Position numbers and translations under genes: made by a program
Notes under the pieces: model-generated
Database searches by the model: none
What the model was told of the DNA's origin: nothing
What the model saw: the letters and a program-made list of their open reading frames with translations, nothing else
Shown: in pieces, positions 1-10,243 of the stretch
Layout of the letters: the number at the start of each line of letters is the position of its first letter
Position numbering within the stretch: the stretch's first letter is position 1
Source of the DNA: Nereocystis luetkeana
Taxonomy: Eukaryota; Sar; Phaeophyceae; Laminariales; Laminariaceae
Reading direction: 5' to 3'
Assembly: GCA_031213475.1 (NCBI GenBank)
Contig: JARUPZ010000019.1
Coordinates: 1,139,001 to 1,203,000, forward strand
Length of the DNA: 64,000 nt

Positions 1-1195
1 CAGTGCTGGTTTCTTCGCCCGCTGAGCTGTCGCACTGTTGCCCTCTGCCTACAATGATACTTGTCCGTGCTCACAGCCCCCCTTGAGCAACGTACATTTC
101 TTCATGGCGTTAGCTGTATGCTGCAAGTTGTGTCTTCATAAAATACGCACCTGGTGGTGTAACTACGTAACGACACATGATGTCATCTACGATACGACAA
201 CCCAGCCGAGTACCCTCGCACTCTCCTGCTAGATGTTTTTTATTGTAGCAACTAACTGCTGTATCTGTAGTTAGTTGTTGTTTGCTGCAGATGATAAGAA
301 CACCTCGCGTACCAGTATGATGGCGTATGTCGGCCTGTACTCTGTGCGCAGCAGACGCAGATACTGCAGGAATGCCACTGGACACCCTACGATCATGTCA
401 CATTGTGCCAACACATGCAGACCGAACCCTTCGAATTACTGACCATCTGGTTGGTTTTGACGAGAAACTGGGCAAGAAACCGACCGAGAAAAGTTCGGTT
501 TCGGTTTCGTTTTTTTCGGGGGGTTTTTTAACCGACCGAAACCGACCGACTCTTTCGGGAAAAAAACGAAAAACCGACCGAGCCACTTTTCAATTTCGAT
601 TCACATCCCTGAACTCAATCAAAACTGCAAGCTGCGTACATCGGTCGCACGTTTCCTACGTCCAAGGCTACTGGCCGGTACTCCCCCAGAGGCTATGATA
701 CCAGGGTCTACGGGACGATGTTGCTTATAGAGACGATTTTCGAATGATTTCGGCCTAGTCATCCTATCTATGAACAGATAGCCTGCACAAGGGGGACGAA
801 AGACATCCATTCAAAACATATTTCTAGGTACTCGTACTCTGTATATCTGTATATGTTGCAGTAGGTCCCAGCAGAGGTCAACTTTTGTTTTTATTTGTTT
901 TTGCCAAAATCAGGTACAACCTGTAACATTTTTTTGAAAACAATACCTTCACATACTGCAATCAAGTAAAAAGGACACGTCACGAGCGGTGTTTCTGGCC
1001 ATTTTAAATCTCAACATTCTTTTTGGCGCCTCCAGATTGAGCGCGTGCCCCCAAAAATCTGAAATGTTTTCTTTTCTTTAGGGTATAGACACCACGGGCT
1101 CCACTTAGACCTGCAGAGGGTTATCAGGCTTCGTCAGTTTCGCCACGGCGGGCGCGCCCAAGAGTAGTATTTATTCTGGGGCCTGTTACTGTCCT
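1..1195. other. Gene-free region with A/C-rich simple sequence
   Basis: No open frame here looks like a conserved protein. Positions 472-590 are a degenerate low-complexity stretch built from CGACCGA and GGTTTCGGTTT-like words. Similar sequence, with a shared CTTTCCAAAAACCGGTT word, returns at 1800-1912 and 16566-16790, so it is a dispersed repeat and not a local accident. Confidence 0.5.
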
Positions 1196-1445
1196 TTGTC
1201 GCGACATGCCGTGGCATTGGCGTGGCACCACCTGCGGCAAAACCTTCCACGGCATACCACGGACCTTCCACGGAACTCCACGGCATACCATGGAACCCTA
1301 ACCCTAACCCTAGCCTTAACCTTAACCCTAGGTGCCGTGGACATTGGGGTGTCGTGGGGGTTGCCACGACAGGCCGTGGGGTTGCCATGGAGTGGGGGAG
1401 GCTGTGTTACCATGACAATGCCACGCCATGCCACGTAAAAGTCAA
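1196..1445. repeat. CCACGG/CCGTGG palindrome-rich patch around a telomere-like core
   Basis: The left half carries CCACGG and CCACGGCATACC words and the right half carries the reverse-oriented CCGTGG. A degenerate CCCTAA array lies in the middle (1295-1331). The style, short palindromic hexamers beside CCCTAA units, matches the larger block at 23009-25150. Overlapping short open frames here are consequences of the repeat. Confidence 0.6.
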
Positions 1446-3472
1446 ATAGTGTACAACCCTGCGCCTCCCCCCCGTTGCCAGCTTTGAAGCCTCTCAAGAA
1501 TCCAAGCGGAACGGCTTGCTCGGCGCGAAGTTATTTTCCGTACCAAACCTGAGGCCACCTCGACGCGGGGTGAGGCAGAGGACTACCCTCTGTGTCCACG
1601 ACGCTGTACAACAACAGAGCACACCTCATAACAACCGAAGCACATCGGCGAACACCCCTAAGAAGAAAAAGTGATACTGTATCAGCCTACGACGTACCAG
1701 GTACCTCGAATGTATATAGATTCGTACGTACAGAGTTTAGACATTGAAAGTAACCGAGGGACCGGAAACCGCATAACAGGTAGAGGTCGGCACTTTAGGG
1801 GGAAAACAACGAAAACTGGATAGCGAGGCGTTATTCTGAAAACGAAAACCGGGAAAAAAAAACGTTTTTTTAATCGGTTTTAAAGCTTTCCAAAAACCGG
1901 TTTAAATCGGATGTTAAAGTGAAACGCCTTCATATCATTGAACCAAACGGCAATTTTGCGTCCAATACGTGCTGTTTATGTAGATTCCGGGCTACTGGTG
2001 GCGTGCGACCATAAAATGAGGTAGTGTGGCACTCACTACCAATTAAACCGGAACCATTCCATCTCGCGAACACGGGCTTTGTAAATCCTGCGAGGGGATC
2101 CCTCCGGTTGAAGTTGATCCTTGACCCTGCAACAAGCCTCAGCAGTTGTTTTCGTTGCCCCCGACTCCCCACTCTCCCCACTCCCCACCCCCGCGCACTC
2201 CACAACACGCCCGCACTTTGTCGGGAACGAACATCGGACAGATCTATCTGAGCCACAGCAGGGACCGTCCTATCGACTGCTGCTATCTTCCTCATTCGTG
2301 CCTGTCGCCGAAAGCAACACACATGGTCTGTCCCGGTCCGTGTTTCGCCCAGACATTTCGTGTGTTTCTTTTTCTCTCGTCACACCCTCCATGAGGAGCA
2401 GCTGGCAGCGCATATAGTGAAGCGCGCGTCTTCCTATAGCCGCAGACAACCGACCTATTGCGACAGACTGCCGCTCAGTGCGGCTGAGGGCTCGCTAGGC
2501 ACTATCCTTCTCAAGATTTGCGTGCGCACATGGCACTTCATATCGCATGTCGGGCGTGGCCCTCGTCCGCAACCAATGCTGGCTGTCTACATTTTTTTGG
2601 GGGGCCTTAGCAACCCATTCTACGAAGAAGACGTAGATTCAGCTCTGTGTGCTGGATTTTTTCAAATAATTTTCTCGGAAAAATCATTGAATTTTCCGGT
2701 AAACTTCGGGCAAGAACTTTCGTGGAAAATCCATGATCCCTGTCTTCTCGGAATTTTCATTTTTATATTTTCTCAATATAGTGGTGGGAAAAAAGTAAGA
2801 AGGGTTTCCACGAATAGCAAAAGCTTTCTCCCTAACCGACTTCGAACGCGTTATCCACTCTCGATTTACTCTACAACTATCAACAGCATGTAGTGGTACG
2901 GGGTAACGTGATTTCATGGAGTAAAACAAAACGTTGCCTATCTATATACCATGGTATGTACTGAAGTACCTGGTATACAGTAGCACAGTACCGTACATCT
3001 GCCGCCTGGTAGTATACCATATCTTTGTGTAGAGCTTCAACTAATGCAGCCCTACAAGGCTATTATACTGCCCTGGCAATGTAGCGATCTCTAAAATAAA
3101 TTGAGGCATGGAGGACGTACAGCAGGCTCGACGGGCTCAATTATACACCTGATATAACTTATAAAGGTGTTCCTGGTACCTGGTATATAATAGTGATATC
3201 CTTACTGGCAGGGTTTTACACAACAAGTCGACATGGGCCGTGGTCATGTATCACAGGAGAAAAAAAAGAGAACTGGTAATTATACGGGTCTTGTGATGAT
3301 GCACTGCGTGGGACCAAAAAAAAGAACAACCGCTGGCGAGTAATTTATCGTTTATTTCTCGTTTGACTTTGCATCGGTGCCCCCCCCCCCGAAGGCTATC
3401 AAGCACCGAACAGAAGCCAGCTGTTCGCGTGTAGCAGCAAAGTGAAACACTCACACCTACAGTAGTTACTAC
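1446..3472. other. Intergenic, no gene recognised
   Basis: I see no supportable gene. Positions 1800-1912 hold the AAACCGG/GGTTTT repeat related to 16566-16790. TACCWGGTA words occur at 1695, 2967 and 3177. The 177-codon open frame at 2360-2893 has no recognisable domain and an erratic composition. Confidence 0.4.
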
Positions 3473-3566
3473 TGTTATGATACTGCCTTGTATGAGGCTG
3501 AAAGCCCGGTAATTACCTGGGTTCAAGTATTGGGATCGTGTTGTAGTACCTGGGAGGCGTATTTTA
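3473..3566 (+). repeat. 5' LTR remnant
   Basis: This 94-bp stretch aligns to the start of the 3' LTR at 8332 with few mismatches and stops abruptly at 3566. From 3567 an open pol frame begins. The other roughly 190 bp of the LTR are missing, which marks the left edge of a large internal deletion. Confidence 0.8.
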
Positions 3567-5056
3567 GATACTCGGACGCGCCTACGAACAGCCGCCGCCG
3601 CTGGCACCGCGCCACCTACTGTTGACTATGGCTTCGGACCCGGCGGGGGCCCTAGACCATCCGCCCGGCGTGCTATCACCCCACCGCGAGCCCCAAGGCC
3701 GCGACCGCCCGTACCCGTCTTTATGAGCCCGGCTCCAGCCGCCTCGTCGATCCCGACGGTACCCATCCCGTCCGACCGCGACCGCGCCGAGCCCGTGAGA
3801 ACTCCTCCCTTACGGCTCCCGCCGCCAACTGACGCACCGCCCGCCACCACGACCGACTTGGACGCCTTCGGCGCAGATGCCGAATTTCAGTTCGGTGATT
3901 CCACAGCGCGCTATTCCCACGCCGACTGGGCTCGGGATCAACAGGTCGAGCCCGCGTGCAACGCCGCCATGCGTTACATAGCCCTTGGCCGGCCGGAAGT
4001 TTAGCCAGACGATTTTTTATCGTGTTTTCCTTCCCACCAGCGCCCTCCCTTTTCGGAGGTTCAGGAGCTGGCTAAGAAAGGCCACTTGCACACCACCGGC
4101 GCGGGCATCGTTCTACTCGTCCGACAGCCGTTTCCCCCCCTTGCGCCGGACACGCAACGCCCGGTGGGTCGTTCCGCTTGTTTATAAAACAACGAGCCTA
4201 TTCGCAATGATGGACCGCTGCTCGCCCCTGGGTCATGCTTCCTTGCCGTTCCACAGATTCCTGCCACCTAGGAGCCGCGCGCACCCTACGTATGTTCGAA
4301 CGTCTCTCTCTACTGGTAGATCGGTATTAGCATCTGTACCCGGTGATGGCTACGCAACTGCTTGAAGTGCCAGGTACGGAAAACGTCACGGCAGACAGTC
4401 CGGTGGCCCACCATCACGTTGCCCTTGCCGGAAGGACCCGCCATCGCCGTCAGCATCGACCATTTCGGCCCTCTCCCGGTGACGCCTCGAGGAAATACCT
4501 ACATTTTGCTTTTCACTGATCGTTTCAGCCGCCGAGCCGACATGTACGCCGTCACAGCGGCAAAGTTCACCGCTGAGGGCACGGCTAACATTATCATCAA
4601 CCGGTACACTCCCCTCTTGGGGTGCCCGCGCAGCATCCTCTCGGGCAACGGCCTCCAGTTCTGCTCCAAGCTCTCGCACGCCGTTTACCAGCTTCTCGGG
4701 GTTCGAGCAAATTGCCACCATCTCCTACCACCCAAGCGGCAACGGTGGGGTGGAACGTGTAGACCACACGATGGCCCAGATGCGGGCAATGGTCGTCAAC
4801 GAGTTCCAACACAACTGGGATAAACAGTTCCCTCATGTCGAATTGCGTACAACTATTCCCTCAGCGCCGCCACGGGTTTGGCTCCCAACGAGGTCCATAT
4901 GGGTCGGCTGCCACGCCTCCCTCTCACGATTTTCGAGCGTGCTGGAGTCGCCGGCAACCAAAGTTTGGCCAGCGACCACCTCGCCTACTGCGACCTGGCG
5001 ACGGACCGCCAGCAGCGCGCGTACGATATCGTTCGCGAACACCACGCCCTCACTGT
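3567..5056 (+). pseudogene. Ty3/gypsy pol fragment: linker and integrase core
   Basis: The frame opens at 3567 with a Pro/Ala/Arg-rich linker, continues through SHADWARDQQ-like sequence, and hits an in-frame TAG at 4002-4004. The same frame resumes beyond it. The integrase core is clear from 4362: VSIDHFGP gives the first catalytic Asp, and SGNGLQF lies where the second Asp (S-D-N-G) is normally found, so that Asp is Gly here. A frameshift near 4710 moves the reading to the frame holding GGVERVDHTM, the catalytic Glu block. Another near 4850 returns it to the original frame. The family would join target DNA strands during insertion, but this copy cannot be active. Coding stops at ACTGT (5052-5056), where the nested element is inserted. 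Confidence 0.8.
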
Positions 5057-6296
5057 TAGGTGTGGGCGTAAGGTCCGTATCGACCAGAAATCGGTGACAT
5101 GGTGAATAATTTGATTTTTTCCCCAAACGTATCAACCAACAGACTGACGATTGTGGGCAATTCCGAGCTGACATGGCGCTCCAAAATAACTTGAATGTCG
5201 TACCAGGTATACCGGAAGTTCAGCATTGCATCGTTTTTAACTCCTGATACGTCCCAAATTGGCTGTCCATAGTGTGCTCAGACGTATAAAAGCATATGTT
5301 CTAAACAAACTCAGCAACCGGAATGTTTTTCCGTTTGATGTTGATCTTAAAAACAGCGATAGGTGTGATTTTGAGCGTGTTTCGGTATAATGTACCCGGC
5401 TGTAGAGCGCATCGACTGATATGAAGAATCGAGGCTACAGAAACCTAGTTCGTGGTATGCCGCACACGGGTAAACAAAGTCATTCCGATCGTACACTTGA
5501 GTAAAGAGTACCACCCCGTCAAAAGAGAGTAGTTTCTTATATACATCATACAATGGGACACACGACACGACACGACACAAGAAAAAAAAACAAGGAGGTA
5601 CAGGGGGTAATGAAAAAAAAGAACGCGGAGTTCTTCGTCCGCACGGGGAAAACTATTGGAGAAGTGGGGAGAGACAAGCGCACCGAGAACATAGCGGAGT
5701 GCCGCGACTATCGTGCGTTGGAGCGATGCCATGACGGTGCTCCCCTGTGCACGCGACGAGGCTGGGGGCAAATATGCTGCTGAGATCGGTCGTGTTCAAA
5801 ACATCCGATCGGCTCATATTGTACAATACAGAACCGAGCAAGCATACGAGGTGTTGCTTCGGCTATTCATGCAGAGAACCCGAACCCAGGGGGCCCATGT
5901 AGAATACGTTCTCCATCCCCACGTTGTCGGCAAGGTGGAGGGCATGCAAGAAGCCCCCAATGCGGAACGCATGTATGATTTCTTCCGCCAGAACGGCAAC
6001 GGACCGCGCTGCATCGCCACCTTCCATCTCCTCCTCCTCTCGCTGCTGCGCTGCCTGTTGCTGCTGCCGATCCCACTTTTTTATATCCTATACGAAGGGT
6101 TTTCCCTATTTCCTAATTATTGATCTCCTGAAAGGCTTCTCAGGCTTTTGGGCTTTGAAAAAAAATGATGACGGCTGTTGTCAATCTTCTTCGTTGTGGT
6201 TTGGCGAAAGACATGAGATTCACCTCTGCGCACAACGGTCAATGGACACCGATATTGCTGGTACCGGCTACAAAAGGGACCTCACGCGCACCGCTA
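5057..6296. mobile_element. Non-autonomous DNA-transposon-like insertion with terminal inverted repeats
   Basis: The gypsy pol frame breaks after ACTGT(T) at 5052-5057 and resumes after ACTGTT at 6297-6302, in the same codon phase. This shows a 1.24 kb insertion with a 5-bp duplication (6 bp if the flanking T is counted). Its ends are imperfect 20-bp inverted repeats: TAGGTGTGGGCGTAAGGTCC at the left, matched at 16 of 20 positions by the reverse complement of the right end. The inside has no recognisable transposase. Starting TAGNG resembles some hAT termini, but hAT elements duplicate 8 bp, so the superfamily is left open. Confidence 0.75.
5713..6123 (+). CDS. Hypothetical open frame inside the nested element
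   Basis: This 136-codon frame lies wholly within the TIR-bounded insertion. Its middle part (from about residue 20 to 110) has a balanced, protein-like composition, but I recognise no domain. The last 30 residues become leucine-rich and look like chance translation. It could be a remnant of the element's own protein, a captured host segment, or noise. I assign no function. Confidence 0.2.
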   Translation: MRWSDAMTVLPCARDEAGGKYAAEIGRVQNIRSAHIVQYRTEQAYEVLLRLFMQRTRTQGAHVEYVLHPHVVGKVEGMQEAPNAERMYDFFRQNGNGPRCIATFHLLLLSLLRCLLLLPIPLFYILYEGFSLFPNY

Positions 6297-7320
6297 ACTG
6301 TTGCTCGCGTGAACCACTGCAACTCCGCCCTCTCCGACCCTCTGCGTCTAGTTCCCAAATTTGGTGCTGGCGGCTGGGCGTGGGTGTACAATACAGCGGC
6401 CACCGTCCGCCAGGGCGCGAAGCCGACACGGGCGCCAAGGTCCTCAAGGCCAAACCTCCCACTCAACTGGACGGGCCCCTCCAAAGTACTCGCAGTTGGC
6501 CCCTGCTCCTCAGGGGGCACCCCGGACGGATCTCCTCTCGGGCCAAAGCTCCTGCATTTGGATGTTCCTTCCGATATGCCCGGCGCTGATGCTCGCCGGC
6601 GCGTAAGAGCTCAACGCTGCAAGCCCTGTGCCAATCCCCACGACCGTGGCGACATGCCGAAGTATTTGCCAGCGGGGTTGACGCAACACGCGCTGAACAA
6701 CTTCTCCAAGTAATCTCCCCGTACCACGTCACCCAGAACGACATTTCGATCCCTCTTCAACGACTCGAAGTGGAAAAGATTAACAGACATCAATCGGTTA
6801 AAGGTCGAGGAGGCGTCATCGCGGTGATGTACGAGACGCACTGGACAGGACTATCCCGTCCATCCTGGGAACGGGAAATGGACCTTCAGCTTTCTCGCCA
6901 CGCAATTTTGCTCCACTGGGCCAAAACCCCGAACCAGCACCGCCAAACCAGCCGCCTGTACCGCCGAATGAGAATCGGCGAGGCACAACGGGAGCTTTCT
7001 CGGAGTAACGGCGAGCGGTTTCTGGCACCCGGCTATGGCTGCGTATCGCACGCCGACTGGTTTCGCCGATACTGCGACACCGTGCTTCCCAACGGGGCCC
7101 ACTTTTGGTACAAGGGCGACGATAGTCTGTGGTGGCTCGGGAAAATCAGGGCTACGACACCAACGGATGGACTATATTTGGTTCGATTTTAGGACGACCC
7201 GGGACCGATCAAGCTTCCTCTTTCTCCGGCGCTCTACACGACTCCGACGAGGGTTGTACGAGGTTTTAGGTGTCTGCAAATTCACTTGACTAGCGCGTTT
7301 GCACGGGGGTCCAGTGTAAC
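6297..7320 (+). pseudogene. Ty3/gypsy pol C-terminus with chromodomain-like region
   Basis: This is the continuation of the integrase frame interrupted at 5057. It contains the conserved GGWAWVYN segment, LNWTGP, a DMPGADARRRV stretch, and YLPAGLTQ. A 1-bp loss in the C-run near 6718-6723 shifts the frame. A chromodomain-like block (MYETHWTGLSRPSWERE, then an Arg-rich tail) then runs to 7192. TAG interrupts at 7190-7192 and the frame reads on to about 7318. Chromodomains in such elements bias insertion toward particular chromatin marks. This copy is inactive. Confidence 0.75.
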
Positions 7321-8331
7321 GTAGATAAATCTCGAGGCGCCGCCGTGGAAAGCTGACTTTCTCTTCTCGGCTGCACTCGATATATTTTTTCTTGTCGTTT
7401 TCCTGGGCTTTGGGGGGTGGTTTTTCTGCTCCGTGCATTCCCGGTTGTTTTTTCTCGGGCTGGGTTGGGGATGGTTTTTGCGTATTTTGTCCTGCCTACC
7501 CCCCCGCTCAGTGTCCGAGCTGGTCTAGGTAATCGGGCCACTCATTTGTGACACAGGACGCTTTTCCAGAGTTGTGGGCTGGCTTTAGGTGGTTCTTGGC
7601 GTGTTCCGTGTTGTTTTCTTCTCCTTTTGGTCTTCACTTTTTGCTTTTCCATCGACACTTCCTCGCCCTCCTCCCGTTGTGGGTGGCATGGCGATAACTT
7701 TCGAGGACAATTTCTTCCAGTCCCTCACGATTTGGCCTTCCTTTCTTTCTCTTATTTTAAACGCACCTTCGGTTTCGTTGCCTTGCCGTTCAGAGGAGTG
7801 GGAGTGGGTTTGAGGGTGTGTCTTAACCCCCCCCAGAGAGCATTGGAACGAGCCGAATGGAATATTATTTGCCGCATGAATTGGTGTTGATTGGTTGTGG
7901 GAAACGAATAGATTCAGTGCAGCCCGAGAAAAACAGTATATCTAGGAAGAGGAAGAAGAAGTGTTGCACCCCTTTTTCTTGTTTGGGAGGACCGAACGGG
8001 GATAAGTAGCTGAATAATTTGATGTAGATGGACACCACCGAAGATTATGTGGATACCAATTGGTCGTGGCATGGTGCAAAAGATACCGTTCGTGCCGATT
8101 CGGCTGGCGAGGCCCAGGATTCTGCGTGGACCCAAACACATTTTTTTAGATAAGAACGGAACGAATGACCACGAGCAGTCTCGTTCCGTTCCGCTCGTTC
8201 CTATGCTCCCTGGGAGGGTTAAGACACCCTGAGGAGCCGCATCTTCGACTCATGTTCTAGTTCGTGGAATCGGGGTTTCCATGAATTTTCCACAATTCTG
8301 CATATATATACGTCTCATCAGAGTGGGCTAG
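7321..8331 (+). other. 3' non-coding part of the LTR element
   Basis: The stretch between the pol remnant and the 3' LTR is T-rich, especially 7360-7800. It has no conserved coding frame. No convincing purine tract is preserved just before 8332. Confidence 0.4.
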
Positions 8332-8615
8332 TGTTATGATACTGTCTTGTATGAGGCTGAAAGCCCGGGAATTACCTAGGTTCAAGTATTGGGATCGTAT
8401 TACTGTAGTAGCGCTTGGGAGGCGTATCTTACATGGAAAACCAGGGGTTTTCCCAACGGGCACGAGCTTGGCTCTCAGTCTCCGCGTGCACGAAAGGAAT
8501 AATGCTGCTCTTCTTCTGTTTCTAAGCAAGCAACAAACGTGAGTACCAACGAGTACCGACTTAATAGGCTAACCTGCCCAGGGATACAAAAGTGTCCCGA
8601 CCTTTGATCATAACA
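8332..8615 (+). repeat. 3' LTR, complete (284 bp)
   Basis: It begins TGTTATGAT and ends ATCATAACA, perfect 9-bp inverted termini with the canonical TG...CA ends. It is followed by CTAC, the target duplication shared with 3469-3472. Its first 94 bp match the 5' LTR remnant. Confidence 0.85.
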
Positions 8616-8945
8616 CTACAGGGCACCGACCTGGACATTACATACCCTGTAAACGCCACCGGGGCAAATGGGGGGGGGGGAGTAACTATGGCAGCTCCCT
8701 AGCTGGCAGCGCCCACACCCAACACCTCAAGAAGCTGCTATCCTGGCATCCAGGTAATACAACAAAGCTTTATGGTCAGCGTGCAAATATATTGAAAAAG
8801 TCCAAAACGGCAGTGTCACAATTTCATCCGAAAACAAGCTGACAACTAGCCTTTGTCAACCATCGCACTATAAAATGCAGCATCCTTCTTACGTCACAAA
8901 CTTGGTATCTAGGATATAGTGCGGAATTTGGGGATGTTTTGTATC
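8616..8945. other. Spacer, nothing recognised
   Basis: Unremarkable sequence between the LTR element and the inverted LINE copy. It contains a G-run near 8670-8681 and no coding frame. Confidence 0.4.
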
Positions 8946-10152
8946 CTCTGGCATATGCCACTCTGTATGCGGCATGAGCTTCAACGTTGATCACTCAAAA
9001 CAGTTCTGAAAGAAGAAATCGTCGGAAATGAAGGAAAGCTATGTACAAGGTCTATCTACCTTTTATGTCTGCTTCCCTCCATGCTTTATCTACGGCACTC
9101 TATTTGTTGTATTCGCTCCCTCCTCCATCTCAATATGTACTATTTACGTTCTATTCTTGAATCCTAAGCCGCATCCAAGCTCCATCCCCTCGCCATCGGT
9201 GGGGGCCTGTCACACCCCCCCCGCTCACTACGTGAGCTGCACAACTAGGGTACCGTTTTTTAGTTTTTTTTTCGGCGGTCGCCCACAGCTGGTCGTCGAG
9301 TTCGACCATTAAATATTTGTGCGAGGTGAGCAACCTTTACTCCGCACAAGGGAATTGATCGTATCACGTAGTGTTCATGGTAAAGCACCCAAAAGGCAGT
9401 TACATAGTACTCCCATTGCTGTCTTTGGAAGTGGCTGTCATCCATAAAATGTGCAAGTCCGCCCCACAAGCGGTTCCCAGTAGGATGCAGCTCACCCTTC
9501 ATGCGACTCGCCGGACACCTCACGGCGCTTCGCGTTTGGTGCAAGCAATGTCTGTCTGGTCGGTGAAAACCCGACATGCGCCATCCCGGCATTGTAGGGA
9601 TGCGAGGGTCTATGGGCATACGACTACGGCCATGCATGAGATCGAGTGCATCTCTCCTGTCGAGTACACCCCCCCCCCTGCTCCTTCTCGATTCCTGTCG
9701 ACCCCTAAGCTGGAGTTTGAATCTCGGCACCCTTCTCGAGATGGCGACCTGTGCAGTCACCGAGACGATTTGGAGTAGGCGTTCCTTCCCATCGACGCAC
9801 CGTCCCTCCCCCCCACGACACTAGCTGCCAGCTGGTCGATGAACATACTGCCCTCTACCCCGAGACGCCCAAAGCTTTCATCGGCTAAAGTGGCAAGTTT
9901 GAGACTCCGTTCGTCACAGGAAACATGTCCCGGTCGAGCGCAGTGTTGGCGCTTGCCCCCCCCGGAGGTAGAGGCAGCTGACCCATCGTGATCAGCACTG
10001 CCTCCTCGCAGGTGTATCTGCGCTTGAAGGTCAGCATGATTGACGTCCAGCAGGATGGACTTCTCTATATATACTCCCTGTTAGGAGCATCCCGTAGACC
10101 TCCTCTCCTGACGGCAATGCCCATCCGCAGATTTCGGTCTGCGGTGAACGGT
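8946..10152 (-). mobile_element. 5'-truncated inverted copy of the neighbouring LINE, split by DR1
   Basis: Read on the - strand, 10152-9680 encodes the same C-terminal region as the full LINE (the QVAISRRV and RFKLQLR block near 9720-9760, and upstream the endonuclease block). After a DR1 insertion, 9222-8946 matches the 3' untranslated region at about 16085-16335. The homology begins opposite 15585 of the full copy, so about 5.3 kb of the 5' part is missing. It abuts the 5' side of the full-length element in opposite orientation. The copy is frameshifted and non-functional. Confidence 0.75.
9223..9678 (+). repeat. DR1 dispersed repeat, near-complete copy
   Basis: This about 450-bp unit starts with CAACTAGGGTACCG near 9241 and ends GAGTACAC plus a C-run. 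It interrupts the inverted LINE copy, with CACCCCCCCC at both junctions (9213-9222 and 9667-9678), which suggests insertion into a C-run or duplication of it. A close relative lies at 34542-35113 (+). Partial copies lie at 30571-31062 (-), 40464-40500 (+), 41615-41680 (+), 43905-44060 (-), 45176-45222 (-) and 53630-53925. It has no long coding frame and no proven class; SINE-like is plausible. Confidence 0.7.
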
Positions 10153-10243
10153 TTATATCCCCCGAGCCAGGGCCAACGCGACACGTACGATCACACACCA
10201 GGTCACGTGCCCGAACCCGGCTCTACATGCGGTACACCAAGAT

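Larger units (their letters stand above)
3473..8615 (+). mobile_element. Ty3/gypsy chromodomain LTR retrotransposon, decayed and internally deleted
   Basis: A direct repeat of LTR sequence bounds the element. It begins TGTTATGAT at 3473 and at 8332, and the 3' LTR ends with the exact inverse ATCATAACA at 8607-8615. CTAC precedes the 5' LTR (3469-3472) and follows the 3' LTR (8616-8619), which fits a 4-bp target duplication, or 5 bp (ACTAC) if the terminal A is shared. Between the LTRs lie pol remnants: a linker, the integrase core, and a C-terminal chromodomain-like region. The 5' LTR runs straight into pol, so the rest of that LTR, the primer site, gag, protease and most of the RT are deleted. 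Stops and frameshifts show it is dead. A DNA-transposon-like segment (5057-6296) is nested inside. Confidence 0.85.
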
